A stretch of 6,961 bases of DNA from CAYQPF01 sp964419225. GTDB taxonomy: Bacteria; Cloacimonadota; Cloacimonadia; Cloacimonadales; CAYQPF01. This document shows positions 4,706-6,961 of the stretch, in pieces. How positions within the stretch are numbered: the stretch's first letter is position 1; the number at the start of each line of letters is the position of its first letter. The stretch covers positions 1 to 6,961 of the forward strand of contig CAYQPF010000208.1 of assembly GCA_964419225.1 (NCBI GenBank), read 5' to 3'. Position numbers and translations under genes: made by a program. Below the pieces are notes generated by a model. That model ran no database searches and was not told where the DNA came from. It saw only the letters and a list, made by a program, of their open reading frames with translations.

Positions 4706-6657
4706 TGTTTGGCTTAAGTTTTCTCAATACCGGTCTTTTGTTTCTGGCAGCTGCCACTATCATACCCTTATTGATCCATTTCTTTGCGAAGAAACGTCCT
4801 CAGAGAGTCATCTTCAGTACGATCAAATTTATCAAAAAGATCCATCAACAGCAGAACAAAAAAATCAACCTTAAAAATATCATCTTACTGATCATCCGCA
4901 TGCTGATCATTCTTTTAACAGTTCTGGCAGTTTCCAGACCGGCATTAAAAATTCCTCACCTGAAAAAGAGTAAAGAACATCCACGGACTGCCGTTGTCGT
5001 TATTCTGGACAATTCTTACAGTATGGACTATCTGGTGGATACCCAGACCGAATTGGATAAAGGCAAAAAGCTGATCAAAGATATTAACCAAATCCTCTCC
5101 GATGAAGATATTTCCGTTTTACTTACCAGAGATAACGACTGGAACAGTTTAAACTCCGGCCTGCATTATGGCAAAATCCCGGAAAAACTGGTTAACTCAG
5201 TCGGAATCTCAGCAACAAAACTTTCCTTAAGCGAGCTTATCCGGCAAGCGGATCAAGCTTTGCAGCAAAGTCAGCTAATGAACCGCGAAATATATGTGAT
5301 CACCGATCTGCAGCAGGACAGTCTTCCCAAGAATTGCGAGAATCCTGTCTTCCTCATCCCCACTTCCAATGTGACAGAAAAGACGAATATCTCCTGTGAA
5401 AATGCCAAATTTGTAGATATTTTTGTTGAGAAGAAAGCAGAGAAATTGGTCAGTTTTGAAATAGTAAATCACACTTCCCGCCCTTTGCAGGACATTTCCT
5501 GCCGACTTGTCATGGGTAATAATACAGTCGCAGAAAAGCTGATCGATCTTGAACCCTCGCAGAGAAAGACCGAATCTTTCAATTTCAAAGTTGAGAATTC
5601 CGGCTGGAATGCAGGTTATGTTGAAGTTATCGATGAAAGACTGACTGCCGACAATAAATGCTATTTCAATTTCTTCTATGATCTAAATCCCAAAATTGCT
5701 GTTTTCACCAATGAATTACTACCTGCAAGTATTGAAACAATTCTCGATCTCTATACAGGCAATGCTCAAAATGTGCAGATTCTCGATGAAAATAATGTTA
5801 ATTTTGAAAGCTTGGACAAGTACGCCGGAGTGGTTATCTACAACAAGAATCCCCTGACTCCCAAACTAAAAGCTATGCTGGATCAATTTTCTTCTTCGCA
5901 AAAAGGCTTTCTCTTCATTTGTGATATTAATCTCGATAACGAATGGAAGAACTATCTCACAAAAGAATTCAGCATCCAGTTCTCCGGTCTGAATCAGGAA
6001 CGCAAAAACATTACTTTTATGAATAAATACCATCAGATCAACAGTCTTTTTAAAACAGAACAGTTCTCCAAGATCTATCTCAAAGATTTCTGGATGACTA
6101 AAGCTAACCAAGCTGCAGGAATAGTCCTGCAAACAGGAAGCAATCCCCTGGTTTTGGAAAAGGATAAAAAACTGTTATGGCTGTTTGATCCACAAGATCC
6201 CGAGAATACTTTCCTTTATGATCCAGCCTTTCCCGTTTTTGCCTACAGAAGTCTGCAGTTTATTTCTGACTATGGATTACAGCAGAACTCTTATCCCATT
6301 GGCTCAAGTGTGGAATCTGTAACAGAAGAAGTCATCCTGCCTGATGGTTCCAAAATAGAACTCAAGCAACCTTATTTGACACTGCAAAAAACAGGTAATT
6401 ATGAATTCCGGAAAGATAACCAGACCAGCAGTTTTTCCTCTGCCAATCTGGATTATCAGGAAAGTAATTACCAGCGGATGAATAAAGTTACTGATAAAAA
6501 AATAAAAATACTCAATGAAAAGAACTGGAAAGACAACATTCTGCAAAGCAGATTCGGATACGAGATCTGGAAGATAGTTTTATTGTTGGTATTGGTTTTA
6601 TTCGCAGTGGAAATGCTGATAGTGAAATCGGAAGAGCGAAAAACCAGAGGAAAGTAG
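4705..6657 (+). CDS. BatA-domain membrane protein with VWA domain
   Basis: The 650-residue protein starts with the BatA-type N-terminal region: MFGLSFLNTGLLFLAAA, a first membrane segment (about 8-27) ending PLLIHFFAKKRP, a linker, and a second segment (58-77) followed by SRPAL. A von Willebrand factor A domain follows (about 94-205) with the metal-site motif DNSYS (102-106) and VITD ending at D201, so metal binding looks intact. A long periplasmic part (about 210-615) has GATase1/CARDB-like spacing but no motif I can name, and a last membrane helix lies at 621-640 before a basic tail. Such proteins occur in Bat (aerotolerance) clusters with MoxR ATPases, but no MoxR or other Bat gene is in view. 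The ATG at 4705 overlaps the upstream TGA by one base (TGATG); an in-frame TTG at 4702 would add one residue and is less likely. The function is probably envelope assembly or stress related, partner unknown. Confidence 0.85.
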   Translation: MFGLSFLNTGLLFLAAATIIPLLIHFFAKKRPQRVIFSTIKFIKKIHQQQNKKINLKNIILLIIRMLIILLTVLAVSRPALKIPHLKKSKEHPRTAVVVILDNSYSMDYLVDTQTELDKGKKLIKDINQILSDEDISVLLTRDNDWNSLNSGLHYGKIPEKLVNSVGISATKLSLSELIRQADQALQQSQLMNREIYVITDLQQDSLPKNCENPVFLIPTSNVTEKTNISCENAKFVDIFVEKKAEKLVSFEIVNHTSRPLQDISCRLVMGNNTVAEKLIDLEPSQRKTESFNFKVENSGWNAGYVEVIDERLTADNKCYFNFFYDLNPKIAVFTNELLPASIETILDLYTGNAQNVQILDENNVNFESLDKYAGVVIYNKNPLTPKLKAMLDQFSSSQKGFLFICDINLDNEWKNYLTKEFSIQFSGLNQERKNITFMNKYHQINSLFKTEQFSKIYLKDFWMTKANQAAGIVLQTGSNPLVLEKDKKLLWLFDPQDPENTFLYDPAFPVFAYRSLQFISDYGLQQNSYPIGSSVESVTEEVILPDGSKIELKQPYLTLQKTGNYEFRKDNQTSSFSSANLDYQESNYQRMNKVTDKKIKILNEKNWKDNILQSRFGYEIWKIVLLLVLVLFAVEMLIVKSEERKTRGK

Positions 6658-6681
6658 TCAGGTGCCAGGTGTCAGGTGCCA
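6658..6681 (+). repeat. Heptamer tandem repeat GGTGYCA x3 directly after a stop codon
   Basis: A partial unit TCA (6658-6660) directly follows the TAG stop. Full units GGTGCCA (6661-6667), GGTGTCA (6668-6674) and GGTGCCA (6675-6681) come next. It matches in position and period, but not in sequence, the heptamers at 100-120. Confidence 0.75.
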
Positions 6682-6690
6682 GTAGAGAAC

Positions 6691-6730
6691 ACTGACTATC
6701 ACTGACTTTCACAGACTAACACAGACAAGT
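6691..6730 (+). repeat. Four-unit decamer array (ACWGACTWWC)
   Basis: There are four consecutive 10-bp units: ACTGACTATC (6691-6700), ACTGACTTTC (6701-6710), ACAGACTAAC (6711-6720) and ACAGACAAGT (6721-6730). The period equals about one helical turn. The array ends just before the AAGAGA ribosome site of the next gene, so it forms the 5' leader or promoter zone of the transporter. The reverse complement of 26-45 carries related units. Confidence 0.75.
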
Positions 6731-6745
6731 GTAAGAGATTAGAAA

Positions 6746-6961
6746 ATGATAAAAAGCAAATATGGGTCGGATTTTTTATTAGTTTGTACAGCCTTGATCT
6801 GGGGATTTGCCTTCGTAGCCCAAAAGCAAGGTATGGAGTTTATCGGACCTTTCTTGTTTAATGGAGTCCGGTTCATCCTGGGCGGTTTATCCCTGATCCC
6901 GTTACATCTCATTTTGAAGAGAAATAATAATAGCCTATCAAAAAAGTGGATGCCAATGAAT
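6746..6961 (+). CDS. DMT-superfamily (EamA-type) transporter, N-terminal part only
   Basis: 72 codons are open to the window edge, beginning MIKSKYGSDFLLVCTALIWG. Two hydrophobic segments are seen. The first (about 9-26) carries the family's WGFAFVAQK-like turn, and the second (about 36-55) contains FNGVRFILGGLSLIP, which matches the usual pattern of an arginine in the second helix. A basic loop follows (KRNNNSLSKK), and the window ends there. Full EamA transporters have about 300 residues and ten helices, so roughly three quarters lies outside. AAGAGA (6733-6738), seven bases before the ATG, supports the start. These are inner-membrane exporters or importers of small metabolites; the substrate cannot be told. 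The 88-base repeat-filled gap leaves it open whether it shares a transcript with the VWA gene. Confidence 0.8.
   Translation, partial: MIKSKYGSDFLLVCTALIWGFAFVAQKQGMEFIGPFLFNGVRFILGGLSLIPLHLILKRNNNSLSKKWMPMN

Noticed and set aside
4650..4874. Plus-strand frame of 74 codons spanning the barrel/VWA junction.
   Set aside because: It is out of frame with two well-supported genes that already overlap here.
6512..6712. Minus-strand open frame of 66 codons running from the decamer repeats into the VWA gene.
   Set aside because: It starts in repeat DNA and is antisense to the 3' end of a well-supported gene; its protein has no family features.
6661..6730. CRISPR array.
   Set aside because: Units are 7 and 10 bp with no spacers; CRISPR repeats are longer and separated by unique spacers.

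Overview
The window carries five protein genes and one tRNA gene from a moderately AT-rich genome. It most resembles a member of the FCB group, and Candidatus Cloacimonadota or a close relative is my best guess. The reasons are a secreted beta-propeller protein ending in a type IX-like sorting tail with a YPNPFNPQT motif, a PorV/PorQ-like outer-membrane barrel, a BatA-type membrane VWA protein, a secreted SUMF1-like protein, and short-period intergenic repeats. The placement is inferred from protein style only; the window holds no taxonomic marker other than a tRNA.

Left half, minus strand: a secreted SUMF1/FGE-fold protein (119-913) lies downstream of a 714-residue secreted propeller protein (1256-3400). 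A 342-base gap separates them and holds a candidate promoter, a short periodic array, a 45-base imperfect palindrome and two abutting small hairpins. The propeller protein has about 14 blades, which fits two seven-bladed propellers, followed by the C-terminal tail. A run of ten G in its coding strand lies just after the middle of the gene, so a one-base slip would cut the protein to roughly one propeller and remove the tail.

Centre: a divergent intergenic region (3401-3583) holds a good sigma70-type promoter for the propeller gene with a palindrome over its -10. It also holds a second copy of the palindrome family seen at 1095-1139, with paired base changes, and a weaker possible promoter for tRNA-Pro(GGG) at 3584-3661.

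Right half, plus strand: a predicted outer-membrane barrel (3698-4705) overlaps by one base a BatA/VWA inner-membrane protein (4705-6657), so the two are probably translationally coupled. After an 88-base gap filled with heptamer and decamer repeats, a DMT/EamA-family transporter begins at 6746 and runs off the window.

The best candidates for something undescribed are the G10 switch in the propeller gene, the covarying palindrome pair, and the repeat architecture seen twice. In that architecture, three 7-bp units start at or within three bases of a stop codon, and ACWGAC-type, roughly 10-bp repeats follow further downstream, after two unrelated genes at opposite ends of the window. No CRISPR, insertion sequence, restriction or toxin-antitoxin system is visible.
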